Of a DNA stretch of 64,000 bases, positions 34,290-42,853 are shown piece by piece. The notes under the pieces were generated by a model. The model was not told the DNA's origin. It saw nothing but the letters and a program-made list of their open reading frames with translations, and did not search any database. Every line of letters begins with the position of its first letter. The stretch's first letter is position 1. Location of the stretch: the NCBI RefSeq assembly GCF_000146675.1, contig NZ_GL397214.1:1619347-1683346 (forward strand). Direction: 5' to 3'. This DNA is from Hoylesella marshii DSM 16973 = JCM 13450 (GTDB lineage Bacteria > Bacteroidota > Bacteroidia > Bacteroidales > Bacteroidaceae). The position numbers and the translations under genes are program-made.

Positions 34290-35000
34290 TCAGAGGTAGA
34301 GAATGGCCTCGTTGCCTTCGTTCATCAGCAGGTCGAGTATGCTCATATTGGGTAGGAACCCGTGTTTTTGCTCGTAGACTTGATAGTAGCGACGGGGGGA
34401 GAAATCGGGGTCGGGAAAGGGATGCTTCGGGTCAATGACATGGCGCAGGTCGGGGGCGTCGGGGGTTGCTTGGTAGTCGTGGGTAGGGAGAATGCAGGGT
34501 GAGATGTCGAGTAGTTCGCACATCTTCAGGGTAATTTCCATGTTAAAATCATAGAGAAACGTCCACCGTTTCTCAAAGAAAGGCCGTAAATCGTCGGCAT
34601 AGTAATCGAAAAAAGGCGATTCGCCATAGGCACTTGTGAGGGCATTCCAGTGGATGCGCCGCCAATCTCCGTGGTCGCTGATGCGTACTTCACTCATGAG
34701 TTGCTTGGAACCATTGGCGCGCTCTGTAGGAACAGTGAGAACCTGACGACCGCCGGTGGTGGGAATGATACAGCGATTGCGGTAAGTTTGTTTGACGAAA
34801 TGCTCATGGGCATCTATCAGTACCACGGGAAAGTGCGCCAGCTTTCCGTACCATTGCACGGGGCCGAAGTAAGTGGAAGAGAGCAACACATGCGCTTCGC
34901 AGTGCGCTTCCGTTGCGTTTGCCGCGGTATGGTATGCCCTTGGGCTGTCGTCGGTTGTGGCTTTCTTATCTATCGGCATTACCTTTGAGGCATGTGCCAT
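34290..35000 (-). CDS. WbqC-family protein
   Basis: The 236-aa product matches the WbqC-like family: 'STYFGPVQWYGKLAHFPVVL' near 42, 'KQTYRNRCIIPTTGGRQVLT' near 69, 'HWNALTSAYGESPFFDYY' near 117 and a C-terminal 'MSILDLLMNEGNEA'. The family is linked to surface polysaccharide loci by name only; biochemical function is unknown. It starts 4 bases before the lepB stop limit, i.e. directly downstream of lepB, and is the last gene of a dapB-lepB-wbqC run that is conserved in many Bacteroidales. Confidence 0.88.
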   Translation of the reverse strand: MAHASKVMPIDKKATTDDSPRAYHTAANATEAHCEAHVLLSSTYFGPVQWYGKLAHFPVVLIDAHEHFVKQTYRNRCIIPTTGGRQVLTVPTERANGSKQLMSEVRISDHGDWRRIHWNALTSAYGESPFFDYYADDLRPFFEKRWTFLYDFNMEITLKMCELLDISPCILPTHDYQATPDAPDLRHVIDPKHPFPDPDFSPRRYYQVYEQKHGFLPNMSILDLLMNEGNEAILYL

Positions 35001-35003
35001 GGT

Positions 35004-36434
35004 CTATTTGATATGCTCTACACAGTTGAAGAGGCGATGCCAACGGATACCTGCAAAGCCTTTTCTGTCGGGATCTGATGACCACCAAATAAATATCGGT
35101 TTACCTACGATATGGTCTTCGGGCACGAAGCCCCAATAGCGGGAGTCGGCCGAATTGTGGCGGTTGTCGCCCATCATCCAATAATAATCGAGTTTGAAAG
35201 TATAGGAATGCGCCTCTTTCCCGTTGATGAAAATCTTTCCGTTACGCACCTGTAAGTCGTTGTCCTCATATACCTTAATGGGGCGTTCGTAGAGAGGTAG
35301 GTTGCTCAGGGTGAGGGCAACGCTTTTACCCTTGGCCGGAATCCAAATCGGTCCGTAGTTGTCGCGCGTCCAGCCTGTGACAGCATTGAGGGGATAGAGG
35401 TCTCCTGTAGTGGCATCTGTATTGAGTTGGATGCTCTGAACGAGGTCTTTCCTCGCGCTCAATACCTGCAGGGCGTGTTTCGTCAGCGGCATATACCCGT
35501 TTTGATTGAGGCTCGTCAGGTCTTCTATGCTGATGTTCAGTTCTTTCAGCAGGTCTTCGGGCAGGTTTTGCTTCAACTTCACGAAGTAAGTGTACTGCAC
35601 GTTTTCGGGCTCTTTGTTGGCCTTTCCGTTGAGGTAAACGATACGGTTTTTTATCTGAAGTGTCTGTCCGGGCAAGCCGACACAGCGTTTCACGTAGTTC
35701 TCGCGACGGTCTGTAGGTCGTGTAATGATGTCTCCATATTCGTTGGGATGCTGTTCTATATAGGCGCGCCCCGTAGCATAGAGCTTATCGAAGAACGCAC
35801 GTTGCTGCACCGGGGGCAGTTTGGCCGGATTTACTTGCGTAGGGGCGGAGAGTTGGTAGCCGAAAGAGTAGACCATCTGATAGTAGTCTTGCGCAGCCCA
35901 GCGCTCATCATTTACAAGGGTATCTCCCGCAGGGAAGTTGAATACGACGATGTCATTGAGCTTCACCTTGCCCAATCCTTTCACGCGGCGATAGTCCCAG
36001 TGTGGGTATTCTATATAGGATTTACAGCCCAGCAGGGGCAAGGTATGTTGTGTAAGTGGGAGAGTAAGCGGGGTTTGGGGGATACGCGGACCATAACTGA
36101 GTTTGCTTACAAAGAGGTAGTCTCCCGTAAGCAAGCTCTTCTCAAGTGAAGAAGAGGGTATGACAAAGTTCTGAAAAAAGTACAAGTTAATAAAATAGAC
36201 AGCCACTAAGGCGAAGACAAGGGCATCTACCCAGCTCATCAGAAATCGCACGGGTGTCTCTGCGTCTTTCCACCATTGCCACCTTATTTTCTTCGAGATG
36301 TATGCATCGTATATAAAAGGTACGACCAATAAGCCCCACCAACTCTCGACCCATAGCAGGAAAGTGAGATATAAGACGATGACAATGGCAAACTTTATCC
36401 ATTGTCGTTTGGGATTTACAGTTTCTTTTTTCAT
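35004..36434 (-). CDS. lepB: Signal peptidase I, long Bacteroidota form
   Basis: The 476-aa enzyme cleaves signal peptides on the periplasmic side of the inner membrane. Two to three N-terminal membrane segments are followed by the catalytic Ser region 'VIPSSSLEKSLLTGDYLFVS' near 91, where the usual SM is SL. The Lys base is in 'RRENYVKRCVGLPGQTLQIK' near 246, and the closing 'YYWMMGDNRHNSADSRYWG' is near 426. Two insertions (about 120-230 and 290-390) make it longer than proteobacterial LepB, as usual in this group. It is downstream of dapB by 91 bases. Confidence 0.94.
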   Translation of the reverse strand: MKKETVNPKRQWIKFAIVIVLYLTFLLWVESWWGLLVVPFIYDAYISKKIRWQWWKDAETPVRFLMSWVDALVFALVAVYFINLYFFQNFVIPSSSLEKSLLTGDYLFVSKLSYGPRIPQTPLTLPLTQHTLPLLGCKSYIEYPHWDYRRVKGLGKVKLNDIVVFNFPAGDTLVNDERWAAQDYYQMVYSFGYQLSAPTQVNPAKLPPVQQRAFFDKLYATGRAYIEQHPNEYGDIITRPTDRRENYVKRCVGLPGQTLQIKNRIVYLNGKANKEPENVQYTYFVKLKQNLPEDLLKELNISIEDLTSLNQNGYMPLTKHALQVLSARKDLVQSIQLNTDATTGDLYPLNAVTGWTRDNYGPIWIPAKGKSVALTLSNLPLYERPIKVYEDNDLQVRNGKIFINGKEAHSYTFKLDYYWMMGDNRHNSADSRYWGFVPEDHIVGKPIFIWWSSDPDRKGFAGIRWHRLFNCVEHIK

Positions 36435-36525
36435 CTTTTACAGTTGTTTTCTTAATGATGAATGCGGCATTCGCTGCAGTATTTCAGTGGTTGCAGAACC
36501 TGAGACAGAGGCCTGCGGAGGGGTA

Positions 36526-37281
36526 TCAGAACCTAAAGAGGTCGCTCATGGTGAGCAGTCCGTCGTGGGTTTGCGTGTATTCGGCGGCCAACACCGCACC
36601 CAAGGCAAAGCCTTCGCGGTTGTGGGCATCGTGGGTAAGGATGATGCTGTCGGCTATGCTGTCGTAGATGATACGGTGGATGCCGGGCACTTCGTCGCGG
36701 CGAATACTCTCAATGGATAGCACATTGCGGGGCATTTCGTTGCTTCCCTCCACCGTTCCGTCGGCCTTTCGCTGCAGGCCTTTTGCCCACCGGTCTTTCC
36801 TTTGCAGGGTATTGATAATGTCTTCGGCCAAGGTAATAGCGGTACCGGACGGCGCATCGAGCTTGTGCATATGGTGGGTTTCCTCTATTCGAACGTCGTA
36901 CTCGGGGAAACCGTTCATAACTTGCGCCAGATACCGATTGACAACAGAGAATAAAGCCACGCCGATGGAAAAATTGGAAGACCAGAACAGCGTCTTGCCC
37001 TCTTCGTTGCACATCCTGCGTATTTCGGCACCATGCTCTGCCATCCAGCCCGTGGAACCCGACACCACTTTCACATCGCGTGCAAAAGCCTTCATATAGT
37101 TACCATAAGCGGCCTGCGGGGTGGTGAACTCCACAGCTACATCGGCCGATGAAAAGGCGGCACTTTCAAAGGCATCAGCGTTGTCTACATCAATGATACA
37201 TACGATTTCGTGCCCCCGACGCTTCGCTACCTGCTCCACAAGCCGACCCATTTTCCCATAGCCTATCAATGCTATCTTCAT
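36526..37281 (-). CDS. dapB: 4-hydroxy-tetrahydrodipicolinate reductase
   Basis: The 251-aa enzyme makes tetrahydrodipicolinate with NAD(P)H in lysine/diaminopimelate synthesis. It shows the Rossmann start 'MKIALIGYGKMGRLVEQVAK', 'VSGSTGWM' near 93, 'SSNFSIGVALFSVVNRYL' near 118 and the active-site 'EETHHMHKLDAPSGTAITLA' near 148. The length is normal for the short Bacteroidetes form. It is first of the dapB-lepB-wbqC run, probably linked because both DAP and signal peptidase serve the envelope. Confidence 0.96.
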   Translation of the reverse strand: MKIALIGYGKMGRLVEQVAKRRGHEIVCIIDVDNADAFESAAFSSADVAVEFTTPQAAYGNYMKAFARDVKVVSGSTGWMAEHGAEIRRMCNEEGKTLFWSSNFSIGVALFSVVNRYLAQVMNGFPEYDVRIEETHHMHKLDAPSGTAITLAEDIINTLQRKDRWAKGLQRKADGTVEGSNEMPRNVLSIESIRRDEVPGIHRIIYDSIADSIILTHDAHNREGFALGAVLAAEYTQTHDGLLTMSDLFRF

Positions 37282-37428
37282 CTTCGTTTGCCGTTTTCTT
37301 ATGAGATGGCAAAGGTACTGTAAATTAGACAGTATGCAAAATAAAAACGTCCTTTTTTACTACTGTCGCCTATTTCTCGCCCGCTTGCTTCGGTTCTTAT
37401 CCCCTTTCATCATCAATATGTACCCTTT

Positions 37429-40245
37429 CTACTCTCTTTGCTCTTCCAACTCACGTACAAATTGTGTCGGTGTAATGCTGCAAACATGCTTAAAGGTACG
37501 CACAAAGCTGGAGTAATCGTTGAACCCGCATAGGGTAGCCACTTCGCTGAAATTCCGTGTCGGTGTCTTGGTTAATATACGACGAGCCTTGCTCACTTTG
37601 ACACGTTGCAAGAAAGCCTTGGGCGTATGACCGGTAAGTGCGGTCATCTTTCGGTGGAATTGTCGGCCACTCATACACATGGCAGCAGCAATCATCTCTA
37701 CATCAAAATCCTTCCCTTGGTTGAGCATCAGGTAGATGCGGTCGGTAACTTTGGTCAGAAATAGTCTGTCGGCATCATTCTGAGGTGTGGCATCATGCCC
37801 GCTGCTCTCGGATTGGGCGTACTTCTCGCGCAGGAGTCTCCGCTGTTCTAACAGTTTCTCAACGCGAGTGCGCAGTTCATCGCTATTGAATGGTTTGGCC
37901 AAATAGGCATCGGCACCGGCCTGCAGTCCCGCTACGCGGTCTGCTTCGGTTATTTTTGCTGTGACAACGATGATGGGCACATGGTTGATAATCTCGTCAT
38001 CGCGTACCTGTCGGCAGACCTCCAAACCATCGGTATGCGGCATCATCAGGTCGGTAATAATGAGGTCGGGCACGAGTTCCTTGGCTTTTTTCAAACCTTC
38101 GTTTCCATCGGGAGCGTAGAGTATAGCGTATCGGTCGGCGAGACGACTGCCGATATAGGCTGCCACATCGGCATTGTCTTCAATCACGAGGATGCGAGGC
38201 GTATCATCGTCAAGTAGCTCGCTGTCTTCGGGCAATGCGGATGTAGAGAGCGAAACAGGTACAGGCAGAGCAACAGCAACCGGCTTCCTTGCCGGTTTCG
38301 TAGGCTTATGTATGGGAAGCGTGATATGAAAAGTCGTACCGCTGTCCGGCACGCTGTCGACACTGATGGTACCTCCTAAAGTATCGACAATCTGTTTGAC
38401 GAGTGCCAGCCCTACACCCGTACCACCGGTATGACCAGATGCAGTGCCTTGATAGAAGGGTTCGAAGATATGTGTAATGTTATTTGCATCGATACCACAG
38501 CCGGTGTCAGCAACCGACAGATGCAGGAGGCCATCTCTGTGAAATACATTCACGGTGACCTCTCCATATTCGGGTGTGAACTTCAGAGCATTAGATAGGA
38601 GGTTGTTCATCACCTTATTTATATAGTCGGCCACGAAGTTGGTCTCCACGTCACCGTCATTCACATACTGTAAGGTGATGTTCCGACTGTTTGCGTACGC
38701 CCTGAAACTTTCCACGGTCATACCTATCTGCGCTACAATGTTGCCGCTTTGCCAATCGGGGTCGCCCACTGCCGACTTCATCTTCGATATATCGAGGAGC
38801 TGATTGATGAGGGTAAGCAATTGACTGCCCTGCCTTTCTATGGTTCGCGATTTCTCTTTGAGGTCGTCGGGCGTGTCGTCGGCAGCGGTAATATCACGGC
38901 TTAGTCCCAATATCACAGTGAGTGGTGTGCGTATCTCGTGGGTGATGTTGGTGAAGAAGTTCTCGCGCAGTGTACTCATCTTTTTCAATAATATATGATT
39001 TCGTCGACGCAGTCGTCCCGAGTAGAATAGGAAAGCGATCGACGAGACAAACAGTAAAATCAATAGAAGACTTGTATAGAGGATACTACGTTTGGCAGCG
39101 CGTTCCTCTTCAGCTTCCTGTTTGACGCGATCTATCTCTTCGGTCTGCATCCTGCGTTCGATACTTAGACTCAGATTCTGTATACGGTTCATTTTCTCTA
39201 TGTCTACCACGCTGTCTTGCAGCGAGGTGGCTTTCACATGGCAGGCTAATGCCCGGCGGTAGTCGCCTTGCTGCTCGTAAATGCGATAATATAGGTCATA
39301 GATTTCGGCCAGATGCTCTTTGGATTTGATCTGAGTAGCGGTGGCTTCCGCCTGTGCCAGGGTCTTGAGGGCACGGGCATCGTTGCCCATGGTATGGTCG
39401 ATCTGTGCCAGTGCCAACAGTGATTGCAGAGCGTGCCACTCGTCTTTCGAGGCTTTCATTCCTTCAAAGGCGGTATGGTATTCGGCGTATGCTTTGTCGT
39501 TTTGTTTCTGTTGCTGGTAGAGTTCGCCGAAATAGGTATGACAAAGGGAGATGCCTATATCGTTGTGGGCCTTTCGGTTGAGTTCCATTGACTTGCGATA
39601 GTACACCCAAGCCGAGTCTATCTGTCCTTTGTGCCTGAAGATGGAGCCGATATTGGCATAATTGATGGCCTGCCCTACGTCACTACCCAGTGCTTTCTCG
39701 CCTGCCAATGCCAACCGCAACACACTGTCGGCACGCTCATAGTTGCCTATCGTCATGTATATATTACCCAGTCCGTTGAGCGATTTCACACGATTCTTGC
39801 GGGCAGTGAAAGACGTGTCTGTACAAGCGTCGCTTAGTCGAAGCGCACGGTAATGGTATTCCTGTGCAGCATCGAGCACCCCCAATCGCCTGTAGTTTGT
39901 ACCTATATAGTTGAGTGCTTGTACCCGCTCTATCGTATCGTCCAAGGCTTCGGCCTGTTTCAAGCCTTTACTGTGAATATTCAATGACTCGTCAAACCGG
40001 CTGTTGTTGCGGAGCATTTTCCCCCATTCGCGCAAAGCCACGACACTTCCGAAGAGGTTGCCTTCGGCTTCAAACTGCTTTTGTAGTTGAACTATTGAGT
40101 CGATGGAATGCACTCGCGACACGATGCTGTCCATCTCGTGGCGTTCTTCGAGTGTAACCGGGCGATAATGGTGCCTACAGGCTGTAAAAAGAAAAGGAAT
40201 GAAAGAAAGGATACAAAGTGCACCTATCGTGCTTCCTCTACGCAT
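37429..40245 (-). CDS. Hybrid two-component regulator (TPR sensor, histidine kinase, receiver, AraC HTH)
   Basis: From ATG 40245 the 938-aa protein has a lipoprotein-like signal ('IGALCILSFIPFLFTAC'), TPR repeats over about 50-370 and a membrane segment ('SILYTSLLLILLFVSS'). The kinase has H in 'NITHEIRTPLTVILG', N-box 'VMNNLLSNALKFTPEYG' and G-box 'GGTGVGLALVKQIV'. A receiver ('ILVIEDNADVAAYI', Asp in 'LIITDLMMPHTDG') and a C-terminal AraC helix-turn-helix ('MSGRQFHRKMTALTG', 'VATLCGFNDYSSFVRTFKHV') follow. It has TPRs rather than the beta-propeller sensors of most glycan regulators. A start at 40305 is also possible. The promoter is at 40350-40320. Confidence 0.92.
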   Translation of the reverse strand: MRRGSTIGALCILSFIPFLFTACRHHYRPVTLEERHEMDSIVSRVHSIDSIVQLQKQFEAEGNLFGSVVALREWGKMLRNNSRFDESLNIHSKGLKQAEALDDTIERVQALNYIGTNYRRLGVLDAAQEYHYRALRLSDACTDTSFTARKNRVKSLNGLGNIYMTIGNYERADSVLRLALAGEKALGSDVGQAINYANIGSIFRHKGQIDSAWVYYRKSMELNRKAHNDIGISLCHTYFGELYQQQKQNDKAYAEYHTAFEGMKASKDEWHALQSLLALAQIDHTMGNDARALKTLAQAEATATQIKSKEHLAEIYDLYYRIYEQQGDYRRALACHVKATSLQDSVVDIEKMNRIQNLSLSIERRMQTEEIDRVKQEAEEERAAKRSILYTSLLLILLFVSSIAFLFYSGRLRRRNHILLKKMSTLRENFFTNITHEIRTPLTVILGLSRDITAADDTPDDLKEKSRTIERQGSQLLTLINQLLDISKMKSAVGDPDWQSGNIVAQIGMTVESFRAYANSRNITLQYVNDGDVETNFVADYINKVMNNLLSNALKFTPEYGEVTVNVFHRDGLLHLSVADTGCGIDANNITHIFEPFYQGTASGHTGGTGVGLALVKQIVDTLGGTISVDSVPDSGTTFHITLPIHKPTKPARKPVAVALPVPVSLSTSALPEDSELLDDDTPRILVIEDNADVAAYIGSRLADRYAILYAPDGNEGLKKAKELVPDLIITDLMMPHTDGLEVCRQVRDDEIINHVPIIVVTAKITEADRVAGLQAGADAYLAKPFNSDELRTRVEKLLEQRRLLREKYAQSESSGHDATPQNDADRLFLTKVTDRIYLMLNQGKDFDVEMIAAAMCMSGRQFHRKMTALTGHTPKAFLQRVKVSKARRILTKTPTRNFSEVATLCGFNDYSSFVRTFKHVCSITPTQFVRELEEQRE

Positions 40246-40319
40246 CGCGGCCGTTGCGTTTTCATGTAAGCAGGGTCGAATGTGGGGGGTAGATACGTTC
40301 TCCATACCAAAGTTTTCTA

Positions 40320-40350
40320 CAAAAATAACATTTTTTTTGGAGAAAACAAA
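40320..40350 (-). promoter_or_regulatory. Promoter of the hybrid regulator
   Basis: TTTG (40350-40347) and TATTTTTG (40327-40320) are separated by 19 bases on the minus strand, a complete -33/-7 pair. Confidence 0.7.
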
Positions 40351-40539
40351 TAATCCTTTACATTTTCTATCTGTAAAGGAGAAATGCCGTGTCTGCTATT
40401 CAGTAGCCATACATACCGGTCTCATGGTGTTCCCTTGACTGAAAGAGAATACAATAAACGACCTCTTTCATGGGATTTGTCCCAGAAAAAAGAGTTTACG
40501 CAGGCCTTCCTAAACAGGAAGGAAATATACAAAAACGAT

Positions 40540-40800
40540 TTACAGGGCGGTAAAGGCGGCCACAAAACCGAACACGATGCCGGGTAAATTCGCAATGGTC
40601 ACCGGCCAATCACGCCGTTCTTTAAACAGTCCGTAGCCAACCCACAACGTGCAGTTTATACCTGCCATGAAGGGCTGTATGAATGTTCCCTTATGCCCGC
40701 CAAGGTTCTGTAGTATCTGCGGGAAGTAGAAAACATACATCAAAATAGATGTTACCATGCCTATCCATCCCAACGTTTCAAAAAACTTCTCTTTCTTCAT
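40540..40800 (-). CDS. SemiSWEET sugar transporter
   Basis: The 86-aa protein has three membrane segments and the PQ-loop of the SemiSWEET/MtN3 family: 'TLGWIGMVTSILMYVFYFPQ' near 9, 'GINCTLWVGYGLFKERRDWP' near 47 and 'NLPGIVFGFVAAF' near 70. The conserved Pro of helix 1 and the Trp/Asn pair of helix 2 (N48, W52) are present. It acts as a dimer for facilitated sugar movement across the inner membrane. It lies downstream of no clear operon and 240 bases from the hybrid regulator. Confidence 0.92.
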   Translation of the reverse strand: MKKEKFFETLGWIGMVTSILMYVFYFPQILQNLGGHKGTFIQPFMAGINCTLWVGYGLFKERRDWPVTIANLPGIVFGFVAAFTAL

Positions 40801-40849
40801 GAACTTCTGTCTTTATGTTGTTCAGTAATCTAATACAAAAGGAGTCTAT

Positions 40850-40888
40850 AAAAACAAAAATCCCTGCAGCCCCGAAAGGCCACAGGGA
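40850..40888 (-). terminator. Terminator of tRNA-Val
   Basis: On the minus strand TCCCTG (40888-40883) and CAGGGA (40866-40861) with an inner GGCC/GGGCT pairing are followed by TTTTTGTTTTT. Confidence 0.78.
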
Positions 40889-40900
40889 AACACCCCTTAG

Positions 40901-40975
40901 TGGGCGCTGAGGGATTCGAACCCCCGACCCTCTGCTTGTAAGGCAGATGCTCTAAACCAGCTGAGCTAAGCGCCC
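40901..40975 (-). tRNA. tRNA-Val (TAC)
   Basis: The 75-nt cloverleaf on the minus strand has acceptor GGGCGCT/AGCGCCC, TA at 8-9, D-arm GCTC...GAGC, anticodon stem TCTGC/GCAGA with loop CTTACAA (anticodon TAC) and T-arm GGGGG-TTCGAAT-CCCTC. CCA is not encoded. Confidence 0.96.
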
Positions 40976-41122
40976 CATGCTTTCGTCTCTAAGCGGTTGC
41001 AAAGATAGGGGGTTTGTATGAAACCACCAAACATTTTTGACGTTTTTTTTATCGAAGACCGAAAAAACATCTTTTCGGCTGTGATAACATCTTCTTTTCG
41101 CACATTTTACAGTTGCTTTTCG

Positions 41123-41130
41123 TATCTTTG
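41123..41130 (+). promoter_or_regulatory. trpS promoter, -7 element
   Basis: TATCTTTG, 32 bases before the trpS ATG, matches the -7 consensus. No Trp-codon leader or T-box is seen in the short leader. Confidence 0.65.
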
Positions 41131-41161
41131 CACATCAATTATTCATTAAAAAGACATTCAG

Positions 41162-42151
41162 ATGATGGAAAAGGTAGTGAGTGGTATACGCCCAACAGGA
41201 TTTCTTCACTTAGGCAACTATTTCGGGGCAGTCAAGACGTTTGTTGAAATGCAGCACAAATACGACTGCATGTTCTTTATTGCCGATTGGCACAGCCTCA
41301 CCACAAGCCCTAACCCCGACGACATCAGACAGAGTGCACGTATTATTCTGGCCGAATACTTGGCCTGCGGCATAGACCCCTCCCTGGCCTCGATATACAT
41401 ACAAAGTGATGTAAAAGAGACGCTGGAGCTATATCTCTATCTCAACATGAACATGTATTTGGGGGAGTTAGAGCGAGTGACCACCTTTAAAGAGAAGGCT
41501 CGCAAACAACCCAACAACGTAAATGCGGGGCTCCTTACCTATCCTACACTCATGGCGGCCGACATTTTGCAGCATCGCGCTCAGAAAGTTCCTGTGGGCA
41601 AAGACCAAGAGCAGAACATGGAAATGGCACGGAAATGTGCACGCAGGTTCAATCATATCTACAACACCGACTTTTTCCCCGAACCACAAAACTACTATTT
41701 CAGTCACGAAGCCGTGAAAGTACCTGGTCTCGACGGTAGTGGAAAAATGGGCAAGAGCGAGGGAAACTGCATCTATCTGCACGACGACGACAAGACCATT
41801 AGCAAGAAAGTAATGCGCGCTGTTACCGACAATGGTCCCCAAACGCCCAACAGCCCACGTCCCGAAGTCATAGAAAATCTCTTTACATTCCTGCGTATTT
41901 GCTCCTCAGACGAAACTTACCGCTACTTCGATGAGAAATGGAACGACTGCACATTGCGCTATGGTGATCTAAAAAAACAGATTGCCGAAGATATCATTAA
42001 GACGGTAACCCCCATACGCGAGCAGATTGCACGCTACATGGCCGACACGCCGTTGCTCGACCGTCTGGCACGCGAAGGGGCGGAAAAGGCACGGGAGAGT
42101 GCTGCTGCCACATTGCATGAGGTACGCCGTATCATAGGATTCGACCGCTGA
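41162..42151 (+). CDS. trpS: Tryptophan--tRNA ligase
   Basis: The 329-aa class Ic synthetase charges tRNA-Trp in the cytoplasm. 'GIRPTGFLHLGNYFGAV' near 8 contains the HIGH-type motif (HLGN), 'FFIADWHSLTT' near 40 follows, and 'KMGKSEGNCIYL' near 196 is the KMSKS-type loop (KMGKS). The bacterial-type length is normal. A second ATG lies 3 bases downstream. It is a single gene with its own -7 element and a terminator at 42237. Confidence 0.97.
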   Translation: MMEKVVSGIRPTGFLHLGNYFGAVKTFVEMQHKYDCMFFIADWHSLTTSPNPDDIRQSARIILAEYLACGIDPSLASIYIQSDVKETLELYLYLNMNMYLGELERVTTFKEKARKQPNNVNAGLLTYPTLMAADILQHRAQKVPVGKDQEQNMEMARKCARRFNHIYNTDFFPEPQNYYFSHEAVKVPGLDGSGKMGKSEGNCIYLHDDDKTISKKVMRAVTDNGPQTPNSPRPEVIENLFTFLRICSSDETYRYFDEKWNDCTLRYGDLKKQIAEDIIKTVTPIREQIARYMADTPLLDRLAREGAEKARESAAATLHEVRRIIGFDR

Positions 42152-42236
42152 AGCAATATCCCTTTCCCTCGTTTGGTAAGGTAGATGACCGCCGAAAAGT
42201 AACCGACGGGTAAGAGACCGGCGGAATGCAATACGC

Positions 42237-42271
42237 AATAGCCCAAGGCAATACCTTGGGCTATTATCTTT
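42237..42271 (+). terminator. trpS terminator
   Basis: AATAGCCCAAGG (42237-42248), loop CAATA, CCTTGGGCTATT (42254-42265), followed by ATCTTTC. The stem resembles the CCCAGCGC palindrome of the dispersed repeats. Confidence 0.75.
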
Positions 42272-42307
42272 CGTACTTTCACCTCTTGCTTTTGTCACAT
42301 CCGTTCC

Positions 42308-42355
42308 TCAAGGCGTTGCCTTGGGCAGACATGTTACGCGCTTGCAGCGCTTACC
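42308..42355 (-). repeat. Partial dispersed repeat, reverse orientation
   Basis: CAAGGC-GTT-GCCTTGGGC replaces the usual CCCAGCGC palindrome, and GTTACGCGCTTGCAGCGCTTAC is the standard unit end. It is a diverged half unit. Confidence 0.7.
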
Positions 42356-42485
42356 TTTCAATCATTAATGGCGTGTAGTCGCGATTTCCACACCCCATAT
42401 TCTCCCCATTCATAAAGCAGGAGTAAGCTTCGAAAAAGGCACATTGTAGAGCACATCGATACCATATTATAATGGTACAAGTGTA

Positions 42486-42730
42486 ATGTAAGCTCTGAAA
42501 CGAACGTTCGCTGTGCGGAGCGGAGCGGAAACGAAGTTCGCTGACACGAAGAGGAAGCAAAGCAAAGCGCGTAACATATCAGCCCAGCGCACAGCGCTGG
42601 GTATAGGGCGTTTCCCTAAATGGAGCGCTGTAAGTGCGACAGAATCTCACAACCGATGCGATTTGCCGTGAGAACGGTTGCCGACCTTTTTATGTACAAA
42701 CGGCATCTGTGCTACGAACAAACGACATCT
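42486..42730 (+). repeat. Dispersed palindromic repeat, copy D (with insert)
   Basis: The layout is the same as copy A: GTAAGCTCTG, the AAACGAACGTTCG...GAAGCAAAGCAAAG insert at 42491-42567, then GCGCGTAACATATCAG, palindrome CCCAGCGC-ACA-GCGCTGGG, and AAATGGAGCGCTGTAAGTGCGAC. The homology with copy A extends to about 42690. Confidence 0.87.
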
Positions 42731-42749
42731 GTATGAGTTCTTATGACCA

Positions 42750-42788
42750 ATCGGAATAAAAAAGGGACGGCTTACGAGCCATCCCTTT
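42750..42788 (-). terminator. Terminator of the dut-envC operon
   Basis: AAAGGGATGGCT and AGCCGTCCCTTT (minus strand, 42788-42761) form a 12-bp stem with a CGTA loop and a TTTTTTATT tail. Confidence 0.88.
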
Positions 42789-42853
42789 ATGAATTTCTTG
42801 CTATTGCCTGCCTGTTTGGAAACGCTGGCGAGCCTATCTGTAGCGGGTAGGGC

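Larger units (their letters stand above)
42152..42853. other. Gap of 0.7 kb holding a terminator and repeat copy D
   Basis: It contains the trpS terminator (42237-42271), a partial inverse repeat (42308-42355), the full copy D (42486-42730) and the envC terminator (42788-42750). I see no gene. Confidence 0.7.

Noticed and set aside
41131..41161. T-box or Trp attenuator before trpS
   Set aside because: The leader after the -7 element is only about 25 bases, too short for either, and contains no Trp codons or T-box sequence.
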